Part shown: in pieces, positions 48,671 through 59,680 of the stretch
How the letters are laid out: the number at the start of each line of letters is the position of its first letter
Numbering within the stretch: position 1 is the stretch's first letter
Assembly: GCA_964019135.1 (NCBI GenBank)
Contig: OZ025260.1
Span: 32,172,254 to 32,236,253 of the forward strand
Source of the DNA: Arenicola marina
Taxonomy: Eukaryota; Annelida; Polychaeta; Arenicolidae
Length of the DNA: 64,000 bases
Direction: 5' to 3'
Translations under genes and position numbers: made by a program
Notes under the pieces: model-generated
Databases searched by the model: none
What the model saw: the letters and a program-made list of their open reading frames with translations, nothing else
What the model was told of the DNA's origin: nothing

Positions 48671-49779
48671 CTGGTACCCATATAATTGTCGGATGGAAGT
48701 ATAGATCCACACACGTCAGTTGGGGTATACATGACCCGCCCGCTCGCCGCCCGCCCCCCCCCCCCCCACCCCCCAGGGGGTTCGTTGTCTGCTTCTAGTC
48801 CACGTCTAAACACGAAACGGAACTGAAGGGTGAAGACTTTATTTTGCCAATACTCGATAGGATGGGGGGAGCGGGGGCGAGGGATAGCAGGGGGGATTGG
48901 GGAGGGAGGGGTGGGGGGGTGCAGAGCAAGGCCTGGGGCCCGGAAAAGCTGAGTTGAGGTGGTATGCGCCCGACCAGAACTAAAGGCCCATCTGAGCGTA
49001 AATTATCTGCGCAAAACAACCCCCAAAAGCTGCAGGGATCGAGCACGCGATCCAACCACCCGTTGGAAGCTACAACAGCTCAGTGCGTCCCTATAGTTAC
49101 AACAAGCACGCTATCATGTAAGCCTTTGGGGCTAACAAAGACTCAATGTGTCTTCATAGATACACAGTTGCCTGTCAGTGGTAGTTTATTTCGTATAGAA
49201 AGACTACAAATGTAATCTAGTAGTTCATTCGTATATACGCAAGTAGCATATGGCAGTTAATTTTGTCGTATAATAGCTCAAAATGGACCCCAACAATCCC
49301 GGGGGAAAGGCAAAAAGAATTGCCGTAACCCTTTTCTGCTTTATCTTTAGTGAAACATATAATTGAACAAGGGACAATTTTGCTTTTATAATAAGCAAAA
49401 GGAAAAACGAATAAACGGTATACCCCGGGATTCGCAACCTACATACATATGTGCATGCGTATAAAACCATCGACAGTACCGCAGACATCCATCGCCCGCT
49501 TCTACCAAAAGTAAAACTCTTTTCTTTATGGTCACGTTTACACGATGATTAATTGCTTGGTAACTAATGAAAACTGCTAACTGCCACGTAAAGGCCAGCT
49601 TCTGGGTAAATGAATTCGCAAAATTAGCATTCTAATTATGTGGTTTATTGTCTGGCAAGTGTGGCACGTTTAGTCACAAACTATCAGTCTGTACAAACTA
49701 CGGCATCACCTCTGGACGATCAAAGTCGCCCAGTGACGTAGACGCAGGTTCCGGTTCAATAGCTAAATGGGTTCATGTA

Positions 49780-49935
49780 AATATGCAAATGAAGTTGAAA
49801 GGATGCAACCAGTAGGTGTTCGAAATGTTGATTTCGTAATATCTGGAAGGGTATATGTAAATATTCAAATGAACTGAGAAAGCATGCAGCCAGTAGTTGT
49901 TCGATGTGTTGATTTCGTAATATCTTTAATAGAAT
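49780..49935. repeat. 81-bp tandem duplication
   Basis: TGTTGATTTCGTAATATCT occurs at about 49827 and 49908, with GTAAATATGCAAATGAA and GTAAATATTCAAATGAA 81 bp apart. Two diverged copies. Confidence 0.75.
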
Positions 49936-50399
49936 TTCACCTTCGATTGTTTTGTAACGGAGTCTTCAACAAAAACAATAGTAGGCCTATGACTGTCTTT
50001 CTCATGCGTACAGCGCGTCAGCTATTCAAAGGGGAACCTACATTTAGGCTACGTCACGAAACGTCGAATGATCGCCTCTGACTATTTCTGGATGTTTTGT
50101 CATATGGGATAATGGCCAATATTTCTAACAATGCTCCCGAATAAAACTATAGTTTTAAGGCGTAATATATTGGAATTAATATCTTGAAAGTGTCTTTGAA
50201 TCCAGGAGCTGGACTGTGTAACCACCTCGGGCTTCTCATGAATATTAATAACATTACTATATCAGTACCGGGCTTGACTTTAATTACGATTGTTCAAATG
50301 GTTCCAACGGGCATTTCTTCGTCAAGAGCACATGTTATTGTTAGACGAAACTCGAAGATCGTATATTCAGTATATTTTATGTTATTTTATTTTATGTTA

Positions 50400-52840
50400 T
50401 AAATTTAGCAAAAACAATTTTTGCCCCAACGTATATTTGTATATTAAATGACAGATAGAGTTAGGGGTTAAGTGGCAATTTTGCTCCTCTGTACATATCT
50501 GCCCCTTTTTGTTTGCTTTCACGTAGATTCAATCGTCGTTGTTACAACATCTCCATAACAGTTCTCTCGTCGTGACAGTGAATAAGGGAATAGAATTTAA
50601 ATTGACATTTAGATCACTCGATTCCGTGTTCTGAATATAATATAATATTTAGCGGATTACCTACGCCCCCTCCCCTCCCTCACCCCGCCGTCTCTCTGGA
50701 TAACTCAATAGTGTGTCACATAACGATTGCGCTCGAAAGTGTATTACAGACTGCAACCTTGGTAAAGCGGATGTAGGGATATATAACGTTGTCACTGCCT
50801 CAAAAAACAGTGGAATATTCAGGGAATCAAGACAAGGCAAACTCCGTCGCTCGAAGCAGACGGTCTAGTCGAGATGGGTCGTCTAGACAATGCATATATG
50901 TATGAGGCGACACAAAAAACCCATAGAAGGCCATTCCCACAATGCTCCATTCATTTGCCTTCCGGCCAGAAGACAAGTCCAGGAATCATCTTACAATTGC
51001 CCCCGGTGTAATTGAGTTAGCTGGTGCGCCGAGAGGCAAACAAAGCTCATTTCAATCCCCTATGAGCATGGCAAGCCGCCCTGGAGCCTTGGAGCCCCTG
51101 AACCGGACAGGGGACAACAGGGGACGACAGGGGGCGACAGTGGGTGACAGGGAACGACAGCGGGGTGACAGGGGACGATTGTTGGCACAATGTGGGCGCC
51201 AGCGGGTGCGAAATGCGGCGCCGTGTCGCAATACTGGAGGCAGTATGCCAGTGGCGGACACACAGCTCATCAGACACTATGCCTACAAGGCTCGCAGGTC
51301 CGTCATCATCTTACATCGACACCCACGTAACGGTTTGAGTGGGGGTCACGAACGGGTTTCGAAGATGAATATGAATTGCGCTGAATTTGAAAGAATTAGA
51401 CTTTCAAGCAGTTTTCTCGCGGGAATCTTATTAAATCTTTCGGCTCGAAATCATTTAATTGAGGTCCTCATTTTAGACAATGCGATAATGTATAAGAACT
51501 AAAAGGAAGAGGCATAAGTCAGTTAGCTGATTAAAATCATTCCTAAATTGTTGGTATGAAGGATAATTCGGATACTTTAATTTAATCTAAGTTTACGTGG
51601 GGTAGAGCCAGATTCAGAGTCAGCGCAACACATTCACCCGAGAAATAGCCTAGATCTAACTATCAATGCCTTTTTAACAATTTAAGAACAATTCCCCACA
51701 AAAGCAAACCGAGTATGCAGGTATGTACCTGCTGCTAGAGCCCGCGGTAGATAAAATCAGTGTCAATGTCACGCAATATATTTATGTGTCTGGTTTACAA
51801 AGCATGTTACATGTTTGGACCTTACGTATATATAGGCAAATAACTTTCTCGTTCGAGCCAGTCTAAAGGCGCATTCATGCCCATAGCACCTTGTTCTTTT
51901 GCCCTCTTTTCTGCGAATGTGTCCTTTCAACAAAAAAACTCCGTACTTTTGTTCGACGCTTTATAATTTTATTATGACACAAGGAACCGTGACATTTAAC
52001 CCTCAATTATACCCCAACGGTGATCATGCCATAAAAGTCATCAATCTGCATTTTAATCAAATTTCAGGTTCCATGCAATGGCATGCGCAGAGTATCATTC
52101 TCCAGTATATGAAAAAAAAAATTATCCGCCTAAAGCTCGGTAAAATAGGAGGAACGTTTTAATTAAACATCTGTCAAGGTCTGTGTAGTTTCTTTTCAAG
52201 TATACAGGTCATAAAACTCATCTTGTACAAGAATGTGTAAGTATTTATATAGAAGACCTGGGTAGCCGTTGTATGACGCCATTGTCAGTCTTTGGGGTAG
52301 GGTGGTAATCATGTAGTTTTCATGTAGACTGAAGGGGTACCGTTTATCAAAAGCGGATCTTTTTGAATCATGCTCGTTGTCGCAAGATGACACCCGCAGG
52401 TGTAAAGTGTCCTCAACTCGCCCATTCCCTGCACAATACACTTTATATATCCGCTTTTTTTAAAAAAAATTTTATTGAAACTATACATTTGCTATTAAGG
52501 AGAAATATATCTAAATAGTAATGTTAACGGGAATGTTCATTATAATTTCAAGCTATCCTATTTTCACTGCGAAGCCCTGACCCTTATAAGGCTTTACCCC
52601 ACAGACGTTGTGTCTGTGCTCATTGGTATGTTCACCAGAAAATGAACGCATCATCTGATCATTAATCATATCAGTACCTACGCTGGCCATGCAGCAACTG
52701 GCAAATTATATTTTATAACTGAACTGATCGTTTGATTTTGTTAGAAGAAATGTGTGTTATAACATTGATCCTAATGTTAAAATATAACTAAATTTGTGAT
52801 ACAGGACAGTCTTAAACTCTTCCGCGGGGAAAAGCTTGCT
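50400..52840. other. Intergenic; G-rich short tandem at 51100-51180
   Basis: The frame at 50942-51502 is interrupted in character by a diverged 10-11 bp tandem (GGGGACAACA, GGGGACGACA, GGGGCGACAG) at about 51108-51180 and has no family resemblance. No other feature was called. Confidence 0.5.
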
Positions 52841-52848
52841 GTATAGTA

Positions 52849-52950
52849 TGAGCACTGATCGAGACGCAGTGTGAAACTGTACATTTGCTCCTAGATGGCG
52901 CAGCTCGTATGGTCTGACGTTTTCGTCACTATGACATTTTGAGTCCTAAC
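52849..52950 (-). mobile_element. Fragment of the 19652-type DNA transposon
   Basis: On the minus strand it reads TTAGGACTCAAAATGTCATA, GTGACGAAAACGTCAGACCA, then CTAGGAGCAAATGTACAGTT and GTGTGAAACTG-type sequence. That is the left end of the elements at 19652 and 20992, truncated after about 100 bp. Confidence 0.75.
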
Positions 52951-53159
52951 AAATGTCTTCGTGGGGAATGAAACCAAGCCAGGTGTCCATTGTCGGACAA
53001 TACTAGATAAACCAGTTACTTGGATTAAGGCAATAAACGTGGTACGTCGCCGGATACACTCTTAATGCAAGTTTACTGAATATGACTGAATAACTGATTA
53101 ACATTGAGATCGGCAGAGCGTGCCAGACATCGCATAATGGTCGTTTGATCCTGACTATT

Positions 53160-54760
53160 ACGTCTCCTCACAGGTAAAAGCTGATATGGAGGGACTTAGA
53201 TTGCAGGACCATATTTTGTGAGGTGCGATGCCCCCAGACTCCCCTGGCCATGGCGTGCCTTGGCACGCGCGAGTTTTACGCCCCCGCGTCCGTCGCTTTC
53301 TGGGTCCGCCACCGATATATATGTGAAGTTCAACAAGTACTACTTCTTTTACTCCTTGATACATGTATATGCAAGTGAAAAAGTTCGAGTATTCATACTC
53401 TGCTTCTGTACCACCTAAGCTGTCATTCACTTCAAATAAAGAGTAGCGACTGCCAAGACGTTTACAGACACCAATACACGTGTTTATTTTCTTGCGAGGG
53501 CCCCCGCAGTGGGCAAAACCACAGGACGACTTGCTTGAGGGCCTCCTTGTGAGCATCCTGTTATTGTGGTTAAATAAACACTGTATAAACAATAGTGGTT
53601 ATTTATTCGCTATTGGCAAACCGTACAAGATGGTACAATGGCAATTCTTTTAAACCCAGCGCCTAACCTGGCACTTACGGGATGTAAACCTTTACGTAGT
53701 ATAGTGTAGTATAGCGTGTAAATCAGATATCGATGCGCGTACCATGATGATCGAAACTTGTCGACATTTACCCTTACCCTTCCAATAAATACATTTTCAG
53801 CGCGTCGAGTTGGACGAAGTCGAGTCACAGGCTCACCTTTTTTTTTTTACTGAAGTGAGCATTGTATGACGATATTCGTGAAATATATATATATCAAATA
53901 TATAAAAATAAAAAAATATATAAAAAACTACTATATACATATAGAATTATTATACATACCAAACAATGGATACATTTGTAAAGTCCACAAACAACGAGCA
54001 AATTCTGTTTATGTTATGTCACTTTGTAAGCTTGGCTCCCCAAGAAACAAATCATAGAGGTTACTGAAGATTCCCACATTCACTTTTCATATCGCCTGTA
54101 TGTACTGTTATGTTTTTGTTTATATTTATCTACTTTGGCTGGAGGCCAGCCTATAGTACGAAATAACCTGTTATGCAAAAGATACTCCTGGTCGTCAGAT
54201 TTCAGAGCGTCACCCCCCCCCCCACTACCCCCACCCTCACCCCGACTTTCAATTTCTTTTCGATGCTACTGCGTGATATATATCGGTAGAACGATCATAC
54301 CTACAAATCGTGAACTCTTGAACCATTTATGAGGAGGACAATTTTTAGTGTACCCTTTTTTGTCCGCCATTTATAAGGATACGCTGCCGCTGTAAACTTG
54401 TCCGCCTCCCCCTCTCCCCAACATTGCTTGTGCTGCGTGCTCCCCCATTGTTCCCTCTCTGGACGTTTGGGGCCTCCTTCCCGGCTTTTTAGTCCATTCA
54501 TACAGCGCCCCCCCCCCCCCCTTCCTCTCCTCCAACTCCGCTCTTCCCCTTTCTCCACAACAATGTTGAAGCCGCCTCCGCAATACCATCCATTGGGCGA
54601 TAATAGGTCGCCGCGTGAGTGCGAACAACCACGTGCCGAAAGTGTCAGTCGTTCCTCGACAAAAGGTGTTAAGATTCCCGTACCGTGGTGGAGCAGTACC
54701 CAACCCCCTCTCTCCGGGGGCGTTTCTTCCTTTCATCTCAGTGACCCTCTAATTCAGCCC
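53160..54760. other. Intergenic; AT-rich and C-run sequence
   Basis: An AT-rich run lies at 53875-53950, and C runs near 54211-54221 and 54509-54521. Frames at 53158-53592 (minus) and 54398-55183 (plus) are low-complexity or have no recognisable relatives. A partial duplication (GGCCCCCGCAGTGGGC / TGGGTCCGCCACC regions) is weak. Confidence 0.4.
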
Positions 54761-54767
54761 GTGTGTG

Positions 54768-54800
54768 CACAAAGATGGCCTAAAACACCAAACCATTCAC
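54768..54800 (+). repeat. SINE tail fragment
   Basis: GTGTGCACAAAGATGGCCTA then AAACACCAAACC matches the common SINE tail. No head was recognised upstream. Confidence 0.4.
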
Positions 54801-55302
54801 CCGTAGATAATTATGTAAAGTACTCCCTTGCCAACGTGTACACCACAAATACTGCAACACCAAGTGCTAATCCGGCATGCTTCGTCCGCGTTGTCGTTGT
54901 AAGCTTACTCCCGACTCGGGCTTATCTGCAACGTTACAGAGATATTTTACAGCTTTCCTCTATTCGAGGTAATTATCGGTGTTTTTCTTTACGGTGTGGC
55001 TGCACACACAGGTTTCGAGTAAGACACCCCCTCCCCACACGCATACCCACACTCACACACATACATATATATATATACGGCGCATGGTTTTACTTGTATC
55101 AGACAGGGGTTTCAAGGGCCAAACAGCGACGGGTTTTATCACAGCAACAACAACGGCATTCCCCTTCACGAGCCGAGAACTGATAACGAGACGCTCAGTC
55201 AGGGTTAACTGCTGGGCCCCTAGCTGGACCCACCACCACCTGGGCTAGCCCTGACGCATGGCCCTCACGACCTCAACCCTAACGGGGGTGTAAGGGCCAT
55301 GC

Positions 55303-55892
55303 CATACACACGGTCAAAAAAGTAGCATTACATCACCCAGCTCGCTTCGATGAATGATTGTCGATTATGACGACGAACCTACCTCTCCAAATCGCCTTGA
55401 CCCTGTTCTTTAAACATTACTTGGACCATAGGATGCATCCATTTGAAAGTTTGCTCTCTACTTTCGTCGGTCGTTAACGGTTTCCCTCCGTGCCGCTTCA
55501 AATTTTTCTAGGCGGTTGCCGCGGCTCGTTTGTTGACATCAGGTAATACACCCGACAGCTTCCGTATGGCGGCGCCACTAATTCTCGTTGTGTGTCTATA
55601 GTCGCGCCTGCGTTTTTGACGCAACTAGCGGCGCCGCCATGCGGATGATGTCTGTTTTATTGCCTGGTCAAATTTGAAGCGTCAGAGAGGAAAGCTGTTA
55701 ACAACCGATGAAACTATCATTCATGTGCAAGTAATAGAGAGCAAACTTTAAAATGAATGCATCCTAGGGTCCAAGTAATATCTAAAGAAGAGGGTCGCGG
55801 CGAGTTAAAGAGGTAGGCTCGTTGTCATAATCGACAATCATTCATCGAAGTGAGCTTGGTTATGCATTACTACTTTTTAAACCATGTGTATT
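55303..55892. mobile_element. Large foldback element (about 590 bp, arms about 270 bp)
   Basis: The left arm carries AAAAAGTAGCATTACATCAC, CGATGAATGATTGTCGATTA, TTACTTGGACCATAGGATGC, AAGTTTGCTCTCTA and ATGGCGGCGCCACTA. The right arm carries the same blocks in inverted order to the far end (AATGCATTACTACTTTTT). Almost the whole element is one imperfect hairpin centred near 55600-55620. No reading frame. It may be a foldback/MITE-type DNA element. Confidence 0.85.
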
Positions 55893-57159
55893 GCTTAACC
55901 CTTCTGCCTATCAGCTTGTTGTCAGAAGGGTCAAGTTCACTGGGCTACACCTGGGCCACCCTGCCAACCCGGAATACCTTACACACGCATTGGACCCGCT
56001 GACGGAGACAAGGCAACTTGACTTCTATAACATTTATACATTCGCCCCCAAAGAACTTTTCATATACAATAGATAGCAGGAATGTTATTTGGAGAATAAT
56101 GGTATTTGGCACTGCTGACGCCATGGCAGCTTGGGTGACACACGTGTGTTCTGATGCACAACCGTTAAGACGTTCAGCCGGTCAGATCTGTTCCATGTTC
56201 CCGGCGCCCCTTGTGTGCGAACCGGTACTCCCAACACGGGCGCCTAGTTAGTGTCATCACGCCTAAACAACTATACCTCATAGGCCTATTCTCCTTTTGT
56301 TTCCTCGCTTATATTCCTGAGTTATAACGCCCCAAATGGTAGAAGGGAATACTATTTCCTCTTATTTTCGCACATACCAATTTACATTCTGGGAGAGAGG
56401 AAAGTGACGTCAAAGGAGAATACAAACGCAAGTGCTTTTACATTGAAGCTCAGATTCTCTCTGCTCGTGGGCTTTAACTTTTAAGCACTCAACAGTGAAA
56501 ACATTACACGCCCTCAACAAAAGATGCCTAGCTTCAGCAAAGCTCATCTCTCTTCATGCAGTGCTCCAACAAATAAATCACCCGGACATCAGTTTTGTTA
56601 CTTACTGAAGTTTAAGGTGATTTCGTGGAAAAAAAACTCTAATCTGTACCTTTTAAACATATTTGTTTATCCTCCGATAACAAAATACACTTTTAGCTAA
56701 ACAAATTTTGGCACCAACACTTGTACAACAGTTGCTTCTCGTATCGGAGTTATGCTGTTATATAGAGAAAAACGTTCCCACTAAAAGCTTTCAAGTGCTA
56801 AGTCGACTGGCATATATGAGGACGCATGAAAAGGGGAATTTATAATGTTATTGTAAATACTATGTCGATATATGGCGCACATTCTACGTCAGTTACTAAA
56901 ACAAACAAAAATGGCAGCTTCTCACCACATAACACTTGTTCGACACCAGTTATGTACAGGATCTAAGTCTATGGCTTGAAGCTTGGGTCTCGTTATTCCA
57001 GGAGGTGTCTTGGCTCGGTGAAGACGGTGTGTGCACAAACATGGCCGTGAACATATATCATGGACCCTGCGTTTAGCAGATAATTTGTCAATAGATGGCT
57101 GATTGTGTAGCGGAATGACAACGTTAATTGCCAGTAATAGGGGTCTGGAGGGGACGCTC
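55893..57159. other. Intergenic, nothing recognised
   Basis: Mixed-composition sequence without coding-like exons or repeats that could be named. Confidence 0.5.
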
Positions 57160-57345
57160 CAGTATCCAGCGTCGATTTTTCTAAATTCTCAGTGTCGAAT
57201 GTCGATTTTTCACGACGGTCCATGTCGCTTCTTGGCAAAGTTCAGTGTCATTTTTGTTTCTTCTAAAGTGCCACTATCTGAGTCGATGTCGCTTTTTTCC
57301 GATTCTCAGTGTTGGAGCTTGAGGGTCAATGTCTAATTTTCAAAT
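57160..57345 (+). repeat. Dispersed repeat with internal GTGTCGATTTTTC units, copy 2
   Basis: Contains CTCAGTGTCGAATGTCGATT, TTTCACGACGGTCCATGTCG and GAGTCGATGTCGCTTTTTTC. It matches the reverse complement of 48490-48670 over most of its length. Confidence 0.7.
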
Positions 57346-57556
57346 ATGACTGTGCCTGTGCCTCAGGGAAAGTTGGCTTATAACATCACTGTTACGGATT
57401 GCAAGAGCAAGTCGAGTCCGTAAGATTGCACCCGTTAGAGTCTAACGGTTAGACGGATATTAAAGCCGCCCATACATCATTTTTTTCCTTTCCTTAAATT
57501 ATCATTTAAAAATCATATATCAGCGTCATTATTCACCTCCGACAATTGCTCTCATG

Positions 57557-57792
57557 AATACTACTCACAATTTGCTAAGGATCACCTCTATGCAGAGATA
57601 TCTGAGTGTATAACAGGTGACTGTGTAATTCTACTATAATACAGATAAACCTTTCCCCAATCTGTGTCCAATCTGTTACACGTCCGCCATCATGCATGGT
57701 AAAGGCAAACGTCCTTGTATTATAGTAGAATTATACACTCATATATCTCTGCATAGAGGTGATCCTTAGCGAATTGTGAGTAGTATATAATA
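57557..57792. mobile_element. Foldback element of about 235 bp
   Basis: The left arm (ACTACTCACAATTTGCTAAGG, CACCTCTATGCAGAGATATC, GTAATTCTACTATAATAC) is matched in inverted order by the right arm (GTATTATAGTAGAATTATAC, GATATATCTC-like, GCATAGAGGTGATCCTTAGC, AATTGTGAGTAGT). Arms are about 80-85 bp with a loop of about 70 bp, the latter including CACGTCCGCCATCATGCATG. No coding capacity. Confidence 0.85.
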
Positions 57793-58559
57793 GGTAATAA
57801 GAACATGCTATTAGAGACATGTATGTCACACTGGTACATTTATGCGTAAAGAGTTGCTGCGAATTTCTTTTCTAGTCCCCTATCAACCCAAAAATGTAAT
57901 ATTGCGTCCATAGAGTGCGTTAGTTATTGGTGGAGGCGTGATCTAAAAAAATGATATATGCCATGCAACAACGATAATATACTTAAGCTAGGAACTCGCT
58001 GTGACCCGTTCGCCGAAAACAATTCGCCGCTATTTTGCCTCCTGCTTTATTCTTGTGAAACAGGTCCAACTGGTTCTTTAACCAGCACATAATTGGATCA
58101 AAAACATTGACTTTTCTGTTTGACTTGGCAACCCAACGTGTATTTCAATGTTTCGCCGGAGTTTACGAGGTTACGCAGCTCTGTTGACTTGAAGACTGTA
58201 TTCTTTCACATTTGCGGCCCGACACAAATTGCGTTGCAATATCGGACCTTCATGAACAAAGTGCATTGTTTTCAGAAACGTTTTTTCACCAATGCACTTA
58301 AAATGTCAGCGATAGTTTACTTAAGCCGACACAACACTCAACCAATGCGGTAAAAATCACTCAACTGTTAAAAGCGGGTGTTGATCGTCGATGGTGCATG
58401 GGCCGAAACGGCCGACCTTGCTTCGCTTATTTCATTCCTAAACTACTTCTACCCTCAACTGAGCTTACCATTTACCATGTTAATCAATCTTGTGATGATA
58501 ATAATGATGATAGCCTCGTTCAATACAGCAATCAAACCTAATAGGCCCACTTCTATTCT

Positions 58560-58810
58560 GTGTGTGATTGGCCCGCTTGTAGTATCGTGTGTAGTATCGT
58601 AGTATCCTGTGTTGTGATTGGTCCATTCAATACAGCCTGCTGCTGCCATTGGCTCGCTCCTAATATCCTGCTATTTCGATGGAATCGCTCAATGCAAATT
58701 CCGATATTGTCATTGGTCAGCTAATTACGTTTCGTTAATATAAGTGGGTCACTCATTGCATCCTGCTTTTTACATTGGCTCATGATTTGCCTGTTCATTA
58801 CAGCTTTAAA
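58560..58810. repeat. Diverged tandem carrying repeated ATTGG (inverted CCAAT) motifs
   Basis: ATTGG occurs at about 58567, 58617, 58648, 58711 and 58774, usually as (T)GATTGGYCC or CATTGGCTC, interleaved with repeated TATCCTG(C/T) and GCATCCTGCT strings. The spacing of about 30-63 bp suggests an old tandem. No adjacent gene start was found. Confidence 0.55.
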
Positions 58811-59483
58811 GTTTCTCTCAATTGTGATTGCTTCTCTTTAATTCGTCTTCGCCGCAGCCTATCCTTCTTCGCTTCGGCGTTTGAAGATCGATGGTATCCT
58901 GCCATGAATAGGCCATCGACGGCTTAATCAATCGGCGTAGCAAGTCGGGATGTGTGCGATCGGAGTGACACATTGAACCGAAAAACTGCAAACCAGCCAG
59001 GAAAGCAAACTCCTAGGCGTAATTGGAGTATTTTTCTCATGAAAACTGCTTTAGGTGCTGATCCAGTAAGAAGGGGTACTTGGGGAATTTCCCCATTCCG
59101 TGATGCAGTGTCTGCACCCCTTTTGGGCGGTTGTGGGCCCCTATAGACGGTTTCAAATGAGCCCCACCCGGTCGTCAGTGTTTACAATGGCGGATCCTCC
59201 ATTACCTGGCGGTTACAAACTTTGGTATTTTCCCTTGAAGAAACACGAAGAAAAAAAAACAAACTTATATTTGGTTTGCTGCTTTTAACGCGTTTTGGAA
59301 ACTCTTCAGATCTTTAGTGATTCTTGGGGCTATTTTCCCAGAGTAAGGTGGCGATGTCTGCATCAATCGGACAACATTTAACCTCCAGACTCGTCTCGAC
59401 TCCCGTCTCGAGGTGGGAAGGAGAACATAGACATCGATTTCAAGGCCACCTGATTAGATCCCGACTTCGCAGTAATGCTGGCC

Positions 59484-59680
59484 GGGGGCCTCCCGCGTGC
59501 AGTGGTTAGCGCACTGGACCGCAGATCCATAGGTTTTGGGTTCAAATCCAGGTCTGGGTATCTAACCTAGGGCTTGTATCACCCATCCGTCCTTTATAGT
59601 TCCGGTACGATCCTTGGTCCAGTTTAGCCCTTGTCAGCGAAAAGGCGGCATTGAACACTGATTCGCCTCATTTCATAGTG
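59484..59680 (+). repeat. tRNA-headed SINE
   Basis: GGCCTCCCGCGTGCAGTGGT, TAGCGCACTGGACCGCAGATCC, B box GGGTTCAAATCC, then CTTGGTCCAGTTTAGCCC and GCGAAAAGGCGGCATTGAACACT. Same head family as 12790 and 36870; its 3' end differs from the common tail. Confidence 0.7.

Noticed and set aside
50942-51502. 186-codon frame
   Set aside because: Includes a G-rich short tandem repeat and shows no family resemblance.
53158-53592. 144-codon minus-strand frame with repeated GGPRK motifs
   Set aside because: A weak internal repeat, no family match, and no support for splicing or a start.
54398-55183. 261-codon frame
   Set aside because: Built on Pro/Ser low-complexity and CA/TA repeats; no domain and no exon-like borders.
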